NCBI GenBank assembly: GCA_044448905.1
Contig: JBIOHJ010000038.1
Span: 1-24,358 of the forward strand
Source: JBIOHJ01 sp044448905
GTDB lineage: Bacteria > Bacteroidota > Bacteroidia > AKYH767-A > OLB10
DNA: 24,358 nucleotides
Direction of reading: 5' to 3'
Part shown: one piece after another, positions 1 through 8,129 of the stretch
Numbering within the stretch: position 1 is the stretch's first letter
How the letters are laid out: each line of letters starts with the position of its first letter
Translations under genes and position numbers: made by a program
Notes under the pieces: generated by a model
What the model was told of the DNA's origin: nothing
Database searches by the model: none
The model's input: only the letters and a program-made list of their open reading frames with translations

Positions 1-109
1 ATTTTTTTTGGTTTTAAAATAAATTATAAACATTTTTACATCCAATTTCTTTTTATCAATGTTTCTCATTCAATTATAATTACATGCAAATGATTAAAAA
101 TTTATAAAA
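1..109 (+). promoter_or_regulatory. Leader of the first gene, near-copy of the aspartase leader
   Basis: This AT-rich leader matches bases 6523-6631 without gaps from about base 10 to the ATG; I count eight substitutions in about 107 positions, so about 92% identity. Both copies end exactly at the start codon and share the next five bases. No clean TTG/TAnnTTTG promoter pair is visible. The 11-mer ATTTTTACATC at 32-42 recurs at 6554-6564 (same distance to the ATG) and at 2716-2726. The left edge is cut by the window, so the repeat may extend further upstream. Confidence 0.6.
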
Positions 110-1234
110 ATGAAAAACCCAAAAACCTTTTTTCTTATTTACCTCCTCTTTGCAGGGCAAACGTTCGCTCAGACCTATTCCAATAAAGAAGTTGGTAAAA
201 AAAATGAGGATATAATAGACAGCCTTAAAAACGCTGATTACCCTTACAGCTTACCTATATGGGGAAAGAAAGCAACTCAGAAGGGTTTCAGTCTTCCTTA
301 TTCTGCCGGAATAAGTACGCAATATGTCTGGCAGAAATCGGAACTGGTTATAGATAACCTCAGCGTGGGGTTTAATAATCAGCCCATGCATAACCTCGAT
401 GAAATTATTCGTTTCAACAAAGCAATTTCCGAAGCAAGCGTAGTGAACCTGCGACCTGACATCTGGCTGTTTCCATTTTTAAATGTGTACGGTATTTTCG
501 CTTATTCACAACCTTCTACTACCGTGGATTTCGGTATATGGATTCCTGACAGTACCGGAACAAGCAAGGAAATATATTCCTATTCCACAAAAGCGAATTT
601 CAATGCACGTTCAATCGGATTCGGATTAACTCCTACTATCGGAATTGGCGGGGGTTTCATGGCTCTTGATATGAATATGGCATGGACCGATGTGGATGCT
701 CTGGATAAGCCTGTATTTACTTATATCTTCGGACCGAGGCTGGGAAAAACTTTCAAGTTTAAAAAACCGGAACGGAATATTGCAATATGGGTAGGAGGTT
801 TCAGGGTTAAATATTCCAGTGAAACCAGCGGTTCATTAGCATTAAGCGAATTAATAGCGGATGACGGAACCGAGGGTTCCAAAATTGATGATGCGCAGCA
901 AAAAGTTTTTGATTCACAGCAGCAGGTGGATGCCTGGTGGAACGGGCTGACTCCGGTTCAGCAAAGCAACCCGGTTAATATAGCCAAATATGAAACAGCT
1001 AACAATGCACTGACTGCTGCGGGCAATGTATTAAATGCAGCCGGTGAAGCGGTGAATACCATCTCCAATTCCACCGTCCAGTATTCACTTGACAAGCGGG
1101 TAAAGGATATGTGGAACTTTGTAGTAGGCACACAATTTCAATACAGCAAGCACTGGCAGTTGCGGCTCGAATATGGATTCCTCGGCAGCCGGCAACAGTT
1201 TATTGGCGGACTCCAGTATCGTTTCGGCCTGTAA
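110..1234 (+). CDS. Outer-membrane protein of unknown function
   Basis: A 374-residue exported protein. Residues 1-20 form a signal peptide ending in TFAQ, as is common in Bacteroidota. The mature part has many short alternating hydrophobic/aromatic segments and ends in ...GGLQYRFGL, a C-terminal aromatic strand typical of outer-membrane beta-barrels. Residues about 245-325 break the barrel pattern: they are Ala/Gln/Asn rich and probably helical, so they may form a plug or an extracellular or periplasmic insert. The start is the ATG directly after an A-rich leader. The next gene begins 16 bases after the stop, so the two probably form an operon. I do not recognise a named family and assign no substrate. 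Confidence 0.8.
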   Translation: MKNPKTFFLIYLLFAGQTFAQTYSNKEVGKKNEDIIDSLKNADYPYSLPIWGKKATQKGFSLPYSAGISTQYVWQKSELVIDNLSVGFNNQPMHNLDEIIRFNKAISEASVVNLRPDIWLFPFLNVYGIFAYSQPSTTVDFGIWIPDSTGTSKEIYSYSTKANFNARSIGFGLTPTIGIGGGFMALDMNMAWTDVDALDKPVFTYIFGPRLGKTFKFKKPERNIAIWVGGFRVKYSSETSGSLALSELIADDGTEGSKIDDAQQKVFDSQQQVDAWWNGLTPVQQSNPVNIAKYETANNALTAAGNVLNAAGEAVNTISNSTVQYSLDKRVKDMWNFVVGTQFQYSKHWQLRLEYGFLGSRQQFIGGLQYRFGL

Positions 1235-1250
1235 CCTGCAAGCGAACTGA

Positions 1251-1985
1251 ATGAAGAAATATTTGCTCTTCCTTGGGTTGCTCTTCTTTTCCTCTTCTGC
1301 AAACTCGCAAATTATAATTTCGCTTTTACTCGGAGATAAGCTTAATTCAGGCCAGGTAGAATTTGGCCTCGATGGTGGTTATAATCTGTCAACCATTACC
1401 GGGCTAAATGACGCCAAAGGGCTTAGCGGATTTAATCTTGGTTTTTATTTTGACATTAAAACTAAAAATCCAAACTGGATGTTTAACACAGGCGTTATTG
1501 TCAAATCACCTATGGGCGCTGATGATCTCCCGGTGTATTTTTTAAATAACCCTGACCTTGACACAGCTTTCATTGGCGGAAGCGTTTCAAGAAAACTGCG
1601 CTATTTTAATGTTCCGTTTATGATGAAATATACTTTTAAAAATAATTTTTATGTGAAATCGGGAATACAGCTTGGATTGCGCAGCAAATGTTTTGATGAA
1701 TTTAAAAAATCTATACTTGATGATGATGACCTGAAATATAAAATAGATATAAAGGATCAATATCATTTGATAGATGGAGGTTTGGCGCTTGGCATCGGTT
1801 ATCGCCTGATGAAAGGTTATGGAATGAACATTGGCGCGCAGTATTATTTAGGTTTGATGGATATAACCGTTGACGATTCAACACCCGGTCAGTTTAACAG
1901 GGTGCTTTATGTAACAGTTGGTATTCCTATAGGAAAAGCTACCAGTCAGAAAAAGAACCAGAAGGAAGAAAATAAAACTGATTGA
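1251..1985 (+). CDS. Outer-membrane beta-barrel protein (PorT/porin-family type)
   Basis: A 244-residue exported protein. Residues 1-19 form a signal peptide (MKKYLLFLGLLFF... ending NSQ). The mature part begins with a pattern seen in small Bacteroidota barrels of the PorT-like type (FGLDGGYNLSTITG, then GFNLGFYFDIK) and shows regularly spaced beta segments (FNVPFMMKYTF, FYVKSGIQLGLRSK, MNIGAQYYLGLMD, VLYVTVGIPIG). The last ~15 residues are a charged Lys/Glu/Asn tail beyond the final strand. It lies 16 bases downstream of the previous outer-membrane gene and is probably cotranscribed. The role is unknown; the family call is from overall pattern only. Confidence 0.7.
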   Translation: MKKYLLFLGLLFFSSSANSQIIISLLLGDKLNSGQVEFGLDGGYNLSTITGLNDAKGLSGFNLGFYFDIKTKNPNWMFNTGVIVKSPMGADDLPVYFLNNPDLDTAFIGGSVSRKLRYFNVPFMMKYTFKNNFYVKSGIQLGLRSKCFDEFKKSILDDDDLKYKIDIKDQYHLIDGGLALGIGYRLMKGYGMNIGAQYYLGLMDITVDDSTPGQFNRVLYVTVGIPIGKATSQKKNQKEENKTD

Positions 1986-1991
1986 AAAAAT

Positions 1992-2018
1992 AAAAGGCCG
2001 CTGTTGTGACCGCCTTTT
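1992..2018. terminator. Bidirectional terminator between convergent genes
   Basis: The 7-bp arms AAAAGGC (1992-1998) and GCCTTTT (2012-2018) can form a hairpin between two convergent genes. On the minus strand it is followed by a long T-rich run (TTTTATTTTTTC); on the plus strand there is a shorter T4. It therefore fits best as the terminator of the minus-strand gene, with some use for the plus-strand pair. Confidence 0.7.
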
Positions 2019-2044
2019 AAAATGTATGTAAATTCAAAATCGCT

Positions 2045-2530
2045 TTATTTCTTCTTTTTTGATTTATCAAGTTCGTCTATGAACGGAATTTGATCCTGTA
2101 ATTCTGTGCGAACAACAGTTTGCATATATAATTCAAGCTGCATGTATTTGGCTGCTCTGAGGGCACCAATAGCTGTGTTGAATTTCGGAAAATATGTTTG
2201 ATTGAGTTTTTCCAATGCCACATTATTGTCTATTGCTTTTGCGGCAAGATCGGCTGCTTTTGCATTATCGAGCTTTGAATAATTGGCAGCATAATCTGAT
2301 ATAATCTTATAGCGTTCACGCCCTAATACTTTTCGCTCGTTTTCAAATGCATCATAAACCGGCCAGAATGCAGTATTTTCTGCCTCACTGAACTTCATGT
2401 ATTCAACCAACACTTCTTTTTTTGATTTGCCATACAGGTCTTGGATTATATCAACATCTTCTTTGCCTGACTGTGCATAGACACACGATGTAACAACGAT
2501 TGCCAATGCAAATGCTAAAATTTTTTTCAT
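2045..2530 (-). CDS. Exported helical protein with FWPxYxxxE motif
   Basis: A 161-residue exported protein. The N-terminus is hydrophobic and ends ...VVTSCVYAQ; it can be read either as an ordinary signal peptide cut after YAQ or as a lipobox with Cys16. The mature part is almost entirely helical and charged. Residues 55-66 (FWPVYDAFENER) resemble a motif in small periplasmic helical proteins of several phyla that look like the CpxP/Spy group in size and helix content; it is followed by Leu/Lys/Ala-rich helices and a Lys-rich tail (DKSKKKK). It is transcribed alone, convergent with the previous operon and divergent from the Omp85 gene. A chaperone-like or envelope-stress role is a guess. Confidence 0.7.
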   Translation of the reverse strand: MKKILAFALAIVVTSCVYAQSGKEDVDIIQDLYGKSKKEVLVEYMKFSEAENTAFWPVYDAFENERKVLGRERYKIISDYAANYSKLDNAKAADLAAKAIDNNVALEKLNQTYFPKFNTAIGALRAAKYMQLELYMQTVVRTELQDQIPFIDELDKSKKKK

Positions 2531-2812
2531 ATTATTATTTTTAAAGTGTTATAAATATTTTTATTTGAGTATGTAAAGCTAATAAATAATCAGGATCATT
2601 TTTTTATTCTTAAAACCAGGATCTCCGTCAGCTATTTTCAAAAATCATGCTGGTTATTTTTAAATCTCCGCGAAATTACTTTCTGATAAAATAAAAACTG
2701 ACAACGGAAATAAATATTTTTACATCTTTACGATGCTGCATTTTAATCACAGGACATAATAAGCGAAACTATTTTATTTAGGATCTGAATAAAAAGGAAG
2801 GATGCATCTCAT
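2531..2812. promoter_or_regulatory. Divergent intergenic region with shared ATTTTTACATC motif
   Basis: This 282-base AT-rich spacer separates two divergent genes and must hold both promoters. The 11-mer ATTTTTACATC (2716-2726) also occurs in the two duplicated leaders at 32-42 and 6554-6564. The overlapping CATCTTTA (2723-2730) is a 6/8 match to the Bacteroidota -7 box TATCTTTG. A weak inverted repeat AACCAG (2614-2619)/CTGGTT (2650-2655) precedes a T-rich stretch. A purine-rich AAGGAAGG lies about 8 bases before the ATG at 2813 and could act as a ribosome site. No gene was seen here. Confidence 0.4.
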
Positions 2813-4009
2813 ATGAAGGCCAGGTTCCGGTTTAAATACTTCCTGTTTGTCATGGTATTCTATTTAACATGTTTTGCAGCAAAAGCTCAGCAAGCGGATT
2901 CAGCAGAAGCAGCGCAGAAAGATTTGATTGATTTGTTCCTTAGCACTACTAAATGGGAAACCAAGGCGGATAAGCGGGTAACAAACAAAGTTAATTTTTC
3001 AATTGTTCCGGGTGGCGGTGAAGTTGGAGAAAGCAAGCTCATTGTTACTGCCGTAAACGCGGCATTTTACCTGGGCGATTCGTCAACAACTAATCTTTCA
3101 AACCTGTATTTTTTACCCTACACCGATTTCGCGGGCAGGTACGGCATTATCATCCGCCCAAATTTCTGGACCGTCAACAATATACTTAACCTGAACGGTG
3201 AAGTGCGTTTCGGGAGCTATAGGATAAGCGATTATGGGCTTGGTGCTACGTCATCGGAAGAAAATGCAAATGAGCTTAATTACGACCACACACGGCTATA
3301 CATCACGGCAAACCGGTTAATCATAAAACATCTTTATTTGGGTATCGGGTACAACCAGGATTATTTTTATAACGTAAACGAAAACTGGGTTTATGATGGC
3401 GAAAGTGATTTTACGGGCTATGGAACCGGCACCGATAGCACTACCATATCATCCGGTATTACATTTAATCTTTTGCGCGACAGCCGTAAAAATTCAATCA
3501 ATCCCAAAGGAGGATTTTATTCGAATGCTATTTATAAAATCAATACGCATTCAATGGGCAGCTCTTTCGAATGGACTTCACTGTATTTAGACAGCCGTAA
3601 ATATTTTTCGTTAAACGACAGCAGGCATTCTATTTTAGGTTTTTGGGCTTTCTATTGGGGAACCTACGGTGATGTCCCGTATCTTAACTTGCCGGGAACA
3701 ACGCTTGACCTTGCAGGAAGGTCGGGGAGAGGATATTTTTACGGGCGTTACCGGGGCAAGCAAATGCTGTATGCCGAAAGCGAGTATCGTTTTGACCTTT
3801 CAGCAAATGGTTTCTGGGGTGGCGTAGTGTTTGCCAGCGCGCAATCGGTTACCGAACCGTCATCACAAAAATTTGAACATATAAGGCCTGCGGTAGGCGC
3901 AGGGCTCCGTTTAAAATTCAATAAAAAATCAGCTTCCAATGTGACGCTCGATTTCGGTGTCGGCAAAGATTCCTTTAACGTTCACCTTAACCTGGGTGAG
4001 TTTTTTTAA
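2813..4009 (+). CDS. Omp85/BamA-type outer-membrane barrel protein (surface antigen D15-like)
   Basis: A 398-residue exported protein. Residues 1-25 are a signal peptide (ending AAKAQ). The body reads as the C-terminal barrel of Omp85 proteins: repeated amphipathic strands, a segment FNLLRDSRKNSINPKGGFYS matching the 'D-S-R-x-x-x-x-N-P-x-x-G' signature of BamA/TamA barrels, then GRSGRGYFYGRYRGKQMLYAESEYRF, an Omp85-like strand pair with an RGY-RYRG element, and a final aromatic strand (VHLNLGEFF). No POTRA repeats fit in the ~100 residues before the barrel, so it is a short, barrel-only member. The next gene, a patatin with its own Omp85-like barrel, starts 36 bases later. An insertion or secretion role for the neighbouring phospholipase is possible but unproven. 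Confidence 0.75.
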   Translation: MKARFRFKYFLFVMVFYLTCFAAKAQQADSAEAAQKDLIDLFLSTTKWETKADKRVTNKVNFSIVPGGGEVGESKLIVTAVNAAFYLGDSSTTNLSNLYFLPYTDFAGRYGIIIRPNFWTVNNILNLNGEVRFGSYRISDYGLGATSSEENANELNYDHTRLYITANRLIIKHLYLGIGYNQDYFYNVNENWVYDGESDFTGYGTGTDSTTISSGITFNLLRDSRKNSINPKGGFYSNAIYKINTHSMGSSFEWTSLYLDSRKYFSLNDSRHSILGFWAFYWGTYGDVPYLNLPGTTLDLAGRSGRGYFYGRYRGKQMLYAESEYRFDLSANGFWGGVVFASAQSVTEPSSQKFEHIRPAVGAGLRLKFNKKSASNVTLDFGVGKDSFNVHLNLGEFF

Positions 4010-4028
4010 GAATAGGAGCCGTAGTTTC

Positions 4029-4036
4029 TATATTTG
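4029..4036 (+). promoter_or_regulatory. TATATTTG, possible -7 box before the patatin gene
   Basis: A perfect match to the Bacteroidota -7 consensus TAnnTTTG lies nine bases before the ATG at 4046. A transcript starting here would have almost no leader. No clear TTG (-33) is found at the usual distance, so it may be chance; the gene could equally be read through from the Omp85 gene. Confidence 0.35.
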
Positions 4037-4045
4037 CATCATAAA

Positions 4046-6304
4046 ATGTTTTTCAAAACAAAAATTCAAAAGACAGGAATTTTAACAGCCTGTCTTTCCT
4101 TTTTCTTTTTCACAATTGCACAGGCGCAAAATGTGCGCCCCAAAATAGGGCTTACGCTCAGTGGCGGTGGCGCAAAAGGATTGGCTCATATAGGCATATT
4201 GCAGGCAATTGACAGCGCAGGTTTGAAAATTGATTATCTTACGGGTACAAGCATGGGTAGCATAATGGGTGCTTTGTATGCAGCCGGTTATTCGGGCGAT
4301 AGCATTGAGCGGGTAGCCCGCACCATTGACTGGGGTTTGTTATTCTCCACTTCACCGCAGTTAAATGCCATCAGCATTGAAGAAAAAAGCGAATATGAAA
4401 AATACGCAATTGAAATTCCTTTCGTAAAAGGGAAATTCAAAATCGGCAAAGGAATAATTGAAGGGCAGGAGCTGTGGCTGAAAATGTCAGAAATGTTTGA
4501 ACCTGTTTATAACGTTACCGACTTTTCAAAGCTTTCCATTCCTTTTAAATGTATCGGCACAGACCTCGGAACAGGAAATGCAGTTGAAATGGATCATGGA
4601 AATATAGTAACGGCTATCCGCGCAAGCATGGCAATACCATCGGTGTTTACTCCTGTTAAGTATGATGGTAAATTACTGGTTGACGGTGGTGTGGTAAATA
4701 ATTTCCCGGTGATGGATGCAAAGCGAATGGGAGCTGATTATGTAATAGGTGTTAATTTAAGTTCGCCTTTGGATAAAGCGGAAGATCTTGAAACAGCGCT
4801 CGACATTCTTTTGCAGATTGGCTTTTTTAAAGATGCTTCCACATTTGAGAAACATAAAGAGCAATGCGACTTATATATCAAACCTGATTTGAAAGAATAC
4901 GCAACAGGAGACTTTGCTTTTGGTGATTCCATTATTGATCTTGGCAAAGAAGCCGGAAAGCTTTATTATCCTTACTTTAAAAAGTTAGCCGATTCACTTG
5001 ATGCAATTTACGGTAAAAGTAATTTTGTGAAAGACCGTTTGCCAAAAAACACAATCATCAATATCAGCAAATATACCGTTGACGGGTTAAACTTTACCTC
5101 GGAGAAATTCTTTTTTGGCCTGCTCAATCTTAAAGACAATAAAAATTATTCACATAAAGAAATGAGCGAAGCCATTCGCAAAGTATATGGTTCGCGTTAT
5201 TATAAAATAATCAGGTATGATTTTTTGCCTGATGGGAAAGGCGGCACCGAAATGCATTTTCATATTGAAGAAAACCCGCTTACGGCAGTGAAGTTCGCGC
5301 TTAACTATAATGACTATACAAAGCTCGGGTTGAAGTTCAACATAACGTCACGCGATTTGGTGTTCAAAGAATCGCGTGCCCTCGCAAGTGTTAACGTGAG
5401 TGAAAACCCCCGCCTGTACGGAGAGTACTTTAAATACATCAACAAAAAGCGCACAGCAAGAGCGGTGATTGATTATTATTTCGAATCTGTTGATTATCCT
5501 GTTTACCTTGACTTTAGCCTGTATCAGACTTTGCAAAGTATTTACAGCACTTATGATTTTCAGTTGCAGCGAAACATCAGCCGGTTCTCATATATCGGAG
5601 CAGGGCAGCAATACATTAATTCCAGGATTAAAACAGTAGAAACGCCTGAACTGATTTATAACGGACATAACAATTACTGGTATTCGTACCTTTCTTATGT
5701 ATTGAATAATGTTAATCAAAAATATTTTCCGACTAAAGGATGGAATGTAAAAGCTGAAGCGGGTTACGTTTACAGCCAGCACCCGGAATTTGAATATTCC
5801 TATAATGATTCAACTGTTAACAGTGATTCCGTAAATGTCAACTATGATGATTATTGCAGAATCTATATAAATGCCGGCCACTATTCTGAATTAAATTCAA
5901 AATTTTCGTGGAGCCAGAATATTACGCTGGCTTATATCATTAACAAAAACCCCTACATTGCCAATAACTTTTTAGTGGGAGGCATTAATGAAGTAATCCG
6001 CAACCAGGTGCCTTTTGCGGGGCTTAATGAATCACAGGTTAAAACCGGTAGCATTGCCTCGCTGCAATTAGGATTGCAATATAAGCTCACAAAAAAAGCA
6101 TACCTGACAGGACGCTTCAATGCTGCTATTTATGATTTTGAAAGCGCGGGGTTCAATAACATTACTGCAGAAAATAATCTGCTGACGGGTTACGGGCTAA
6201 CGTTTGGTTATGATTCGGCAATAGGCCCGCTCGAGTTTACAGTTATGCATTGCGACCAGGATTCCAAAGTCCGTACTGGCCTCAATATCGGGTACAGTTT
6301 TTGA
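4046..6304 (+). CDS. Patatin-like phospholipase with C-terminal Omp85-type barrel (type Vd-like)
   Basis: A 752-residue exported protein from the ATG at 4046, which gives a clean signal peptide (MFFKTKIQKTG... ending AQAQ). The patatin domain (about residues 33-240) has all key elements: the oxyanion loop SGGGAKG, the nucleophile motif GTSMGS (G-x-S-x-G) and the Asp of DGGVV, forming the Ser/Asp dyad of patatin lipases. A linker with a POTRA-like part (about 340-400, NISKYTVDGLNFTSEKFFF...) follows, then an Omp85-like barrel to the C-terminus (ending GLNIGYSF). This order matches type Vd autotransporter phospholipases such as PlpD and FplA. Predicted activity is phospholipase A at or outside the outer membrane. 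An in-frame TTG four codons upstream lies inside a promoter-like box and is not preferred. Confidence 0.88.
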   Translation: MFFKTKIQKTGILTACLSFFFFTIAQAQNVRPKIGLTLSGGGAKGLAHIGILQAIDSAGLKIDYLTGTSMGSIMGALYAAGYSGDSIERVARTIDWGLLFSTSPQLNAISIEEKSEYEKYAIEIPFVKGKFKIGKGIIEGQELWLKMSEMFEPVYNVTDFSKLSIPFKCIGTDLGTGNAVEMDHGNIVTAIRASMAIPSVFTPVKYDGKLLVDGGVVNNFPVMDAKRMGADYVIGVNLSSPLDKAEDLETALDILLQIGFFKDASTFEKHKEQCDLYIKPDLKEYATGDFAFGDSIIDLGKEAGKLYYPYFKKLADSLDAIYGKSNFVKDRLPKNTIINISKYTVDGLNFTSEKFFFGLLNLKDNKNYSHKEMSEAIRKVYGSRYYKIIRYDFLPDGKGGTEMHFHIEENPLTAVKFALNYNDYTKLGLKFNITSRDLVFKESRALASVNVSENPRLYGEYFKYINKKRTARAVIDYYFESVDYPVYLDFSLYQTLQSIYSTYDFQLQRNISRFSYIGAGQQYINSRIKTVETPELIYNGHNNYWYSYLSYVLNNVNQKYFPTKGWNVKAEAGYVYSQHPEFEYSYNDSTVNSDSVNVNYDDYCRIYINAGHYSELNSKFSWSQNITLAYIINKNPYIANNFLVGGINEVIRNQVPFAGLNESQVKTGSIASLQLGLQYKLTKKAYLTGRFNAAIYDFESAGFNNITAENNLLTGYGLTFGYDSAIGPLEFTVMHCDQDSKVRTGLNIGYSF

Positions 6305-6522
6305 ACAGTTAGTTAGCGTTAGTTCAAAACAGGCTCACACCATCATCATATATATCGCAGACTCAGCATATTTCGTTATTTCACCTTAATTCATCTGTCA
6401 GGACGAATTCATCTGTCAGGACGGATGAAAAAGATGTCCTTAGTTATTGCTTCAATAACCTCGTGCCTGTACTTTTTAAATGAATAAAAATTAAAACTAT
6501 AATGGCAATAAAATATTGTCAT
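6305..6522. other. Gene-free spacer with direct repeat and hairpins
   Basis: No coding sequence was seen here. It holds an exact 18-bp tandem duplication (6388-6405 and 6406-6423, AATTCATCTGTCAGGACG), a small hairpin formed by the second copy with the following GATGAA (6408-6413/6424-6429), and a 7-bp hairpin GTTATTG-CTT-CAATAAC (6443-6459) without a T-run. The CTGTCAGG core of the duplication recurs near 16500-16812. The region separates the envelope genes from the aspartase cluster and may contain the terminator of the former. Confidence 0.55.
6388..6423. repeat. Exact 18-bp tandem duplication with CTGTCAGG core
   Basis: Two identical copies of AATTCATCTGTCAGGACG lie head to tail at 6388-6405 and 6406-6423. 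The CTGTCAGG core (6395-6402, 6413-6420) is the same as in the hairpin repeats at 16502-16510 and 16771-16816. Confidence 0.8.
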
Positions 6523-6631
6523 TTTTTTTTTGGTTTTAAAATAAATTATTAACATTTTTACATCCGATTCCTTTTTATCAGTGTTTCTCTTTCAATTATA
6601 ACTACTTGCAAATAATTAAAAATTTATAAAA
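6523..6631 (+). promoter_or_regulatory. Aspartase leader, near-copy of bases 1-109
   Basis: This leader aligns without gaps to the leader of the first gene in the window, at about 92% identity by hand count, up to and including the start codon. It begins with a T-run followed by GGTTTTAAAATAAATTA and ends AAAAATTTATAAAA before the ATG. Conservation of spacing as well as sequence suggests that the whole promoter and 5' leader was copied, or that both genes keep the same regulatory sites. The promoter boxes cannot be named from sequence alone. Confidence 0.6.
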
Positions 6632-8083
6632 ATGAAAAATTTAAAATCATTACTGGTCATATTAATATTTTCACAGGGCATAAATGCTCAGACAAGAACA
6701 GAAAAAGATTTGCTTGGCGAAAAGCAAATTCCTAACGAAGCCTATTATGGTGTGCAAACTGCCCGTGCGCTTGAAAACTTCCAGATCAGCGGAGTAAAAA
6801 CAAATTTTTATCCCGACTATGTACGGGCTTATGCCATGGTAAAGCAGGCTGCCGCACGCGCCAATGCTGAAGTCGGACGAATGAAGAAAGACAGGGCTGA
6901 TGCCATAGAGAAAGCCTGCCAGGCGGTGATTGATGGAAAATATCACGACCAGTTTCTGACTGACCTGTACCAGGGGGGTGCCGGTACATCAGCTAACATG
7001 AATTCCTGCGAAGTGCTGGCAAACATTGCATTGGAGATGAGCGGTCATAAAAAAGGCGAGTACCAGTTTATTGAACCACATGATGACCTGAATATGGGTC
7101 AGTCAACTAATGATGTGTATCCAACAGCCATCCATGTTGCACTGCTGTTGCATAATGATAAGGTTATAAAAGAAGCCCAATTACTCTCCGCTTCATTTCA
7201 TAAAAAAGGTGAAGAATTTAAAAACCTGTTAAAGATGGGACGTACCGAAGGCCAGGATGCTGTACCTATGACGCTTGGCCAGGAGTTTCATGCTTTCGGA
7301 GGACAACTTGATGCCGCCATTGAAGCGTTGCGTAAATCAGAAGAATATTTATATGAAGTGAATATGGGTGCCACAGCCATTGGCACAGGCTTAACGGCTT
7401 CACCGGGTTATGCAGAAAAATGCGTGGCGCAGCTTGCAAAAATTACGGGTAAGCCCATCGTTGGACCAAAAGACCTGATTGCAGCTACGAGCAGCATGCA
7501 GGCATTTATGATGTTTTCTTCCGCTTATAAAAACCTGGCTGTTACGCTTTCCAAAATCAGCAGCGATTTAATTTTCCTTACATCCGGCCCGCGCAACGGA
7601 ATTTTTGAAATCAATTTACCTGCACTTCAGCCGGGATCGTCCATTATGCCGGGAAAAGTAAATCCTGTAATGCCCGAGGTGATGAACCAGGTGTGTTACA
7701 AAGTTATGGGCAACGATGTAACGGTCACCATAGCCTCACGGGACGGCCTTCTGCAGCTGAATGCTTATGAGCCGGTAGTTGCTACCGCTATTATGGAATC
7801 ACAGGCACTTTTTTATAAAATTATGCCTTTGTTCCGTAAAAACTGTATTGATGGAATTACCGCTAATGAAAAAGTTTTAAAACATTATATGGAAACAACA
7901 ATCGGGATTGTTACGGCTCTCAATCCTGTTCTCGGATATGAAAAAACAACTGAGCTGGCAAAAGAAGCGCTGCAATCCGGAAAAGGAGTTCTTGAGCTGA
8001 TACGTGAAAAAAAATTACTGACTGAAGCGCAGATCAAAGAATTAATGGATCCTGCAAAAATGACCAATCCCAATAAAAAATAA
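6632..8083 (+). CDS. aspA: Aspartate ammonia-lyase with signal peptide (periplasmic aspartase)
   Basis: A 483-residue enzyme of the aspartase/fumarase superfamily, L-aspartate <-> fumarate + NH3. The family signature GSSIMPGKVNPVMPE is at residues 335-349 with the catalytic Ser on its mobile loop, and the substrate-site motif STNDVYPT is at 158-165. The mature start TRTEKDLLGEKQ aligns with the normal N-terminus of cytoplasmic aspartases (RxExDLLGE), preceded by about 20 extra residues that read as a signal peptide (MKNLKSLLVILIFSQGINAQ). The enzyme is therefore predicted to act in the periplasm. The asparaginase gene follows after 46 bases, and it too has a signal peptide. A fumarase is less likely given the sequence start and the neighbour. 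Confidence 0.93.
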   Translation: MKNLKSLLVILIFSQGINAQTRTEKDLLGEKQIPNEAYYGVQTARALENFQISGVKTNFYPDYVRAYAMVKQAAARANAEVGRMKKDRADAIEKACQAVIDGKYHDQFLTDLYQGGAGTSANMNSCEVLANIALEMSGHKKGEYQFIEPHDDLNMGQSTNDVYPTAIHVALLLHNDKVIKEAQLLSASFHKKGEEFKNLLKMGRTEGQDAVPMTLGQEFHAFGGQLDAAIEALRKSEEYLYEVNMGATAIGTGLTASPGYAEKCVAQLAKITGKPIVGPKDLIAATSSMQAFMMFSSAYKNLAVTLSKISSDLIFLTSGPRNGIFEINLPALQPGSSIMPGKVNPVMPEVMNQVCYKVMGNDVTVTIASRDGLLQLNAYEPVVATAIMESQALFYKIMPLFRKNCIDGITANEKVLKHYMETTIGIVTALNPVLGYEKTTELAKEALQSGKGVLELIREKKLLTEAQIKELMDPAKMTNPNKK

Positions 8084-8129
8084 TAAACAATATAATTCAC
8101 CTTAATATTCACTACTAAAAACTAAAACT

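Noticed and set aside
4034..4046. TTG start for the patatin gene, four codons upstream
   Set aside because: The TTG lies inside a TATATTTG box and the ATG at 4046 gives a proper signal peptide start.
6443..6459. Hairpin GTTATTG-CTT-CAATAAC as terminator
   Set aside because: There is no T-run after it and the stem is weak, so it is only mentioned as part of the spacer.
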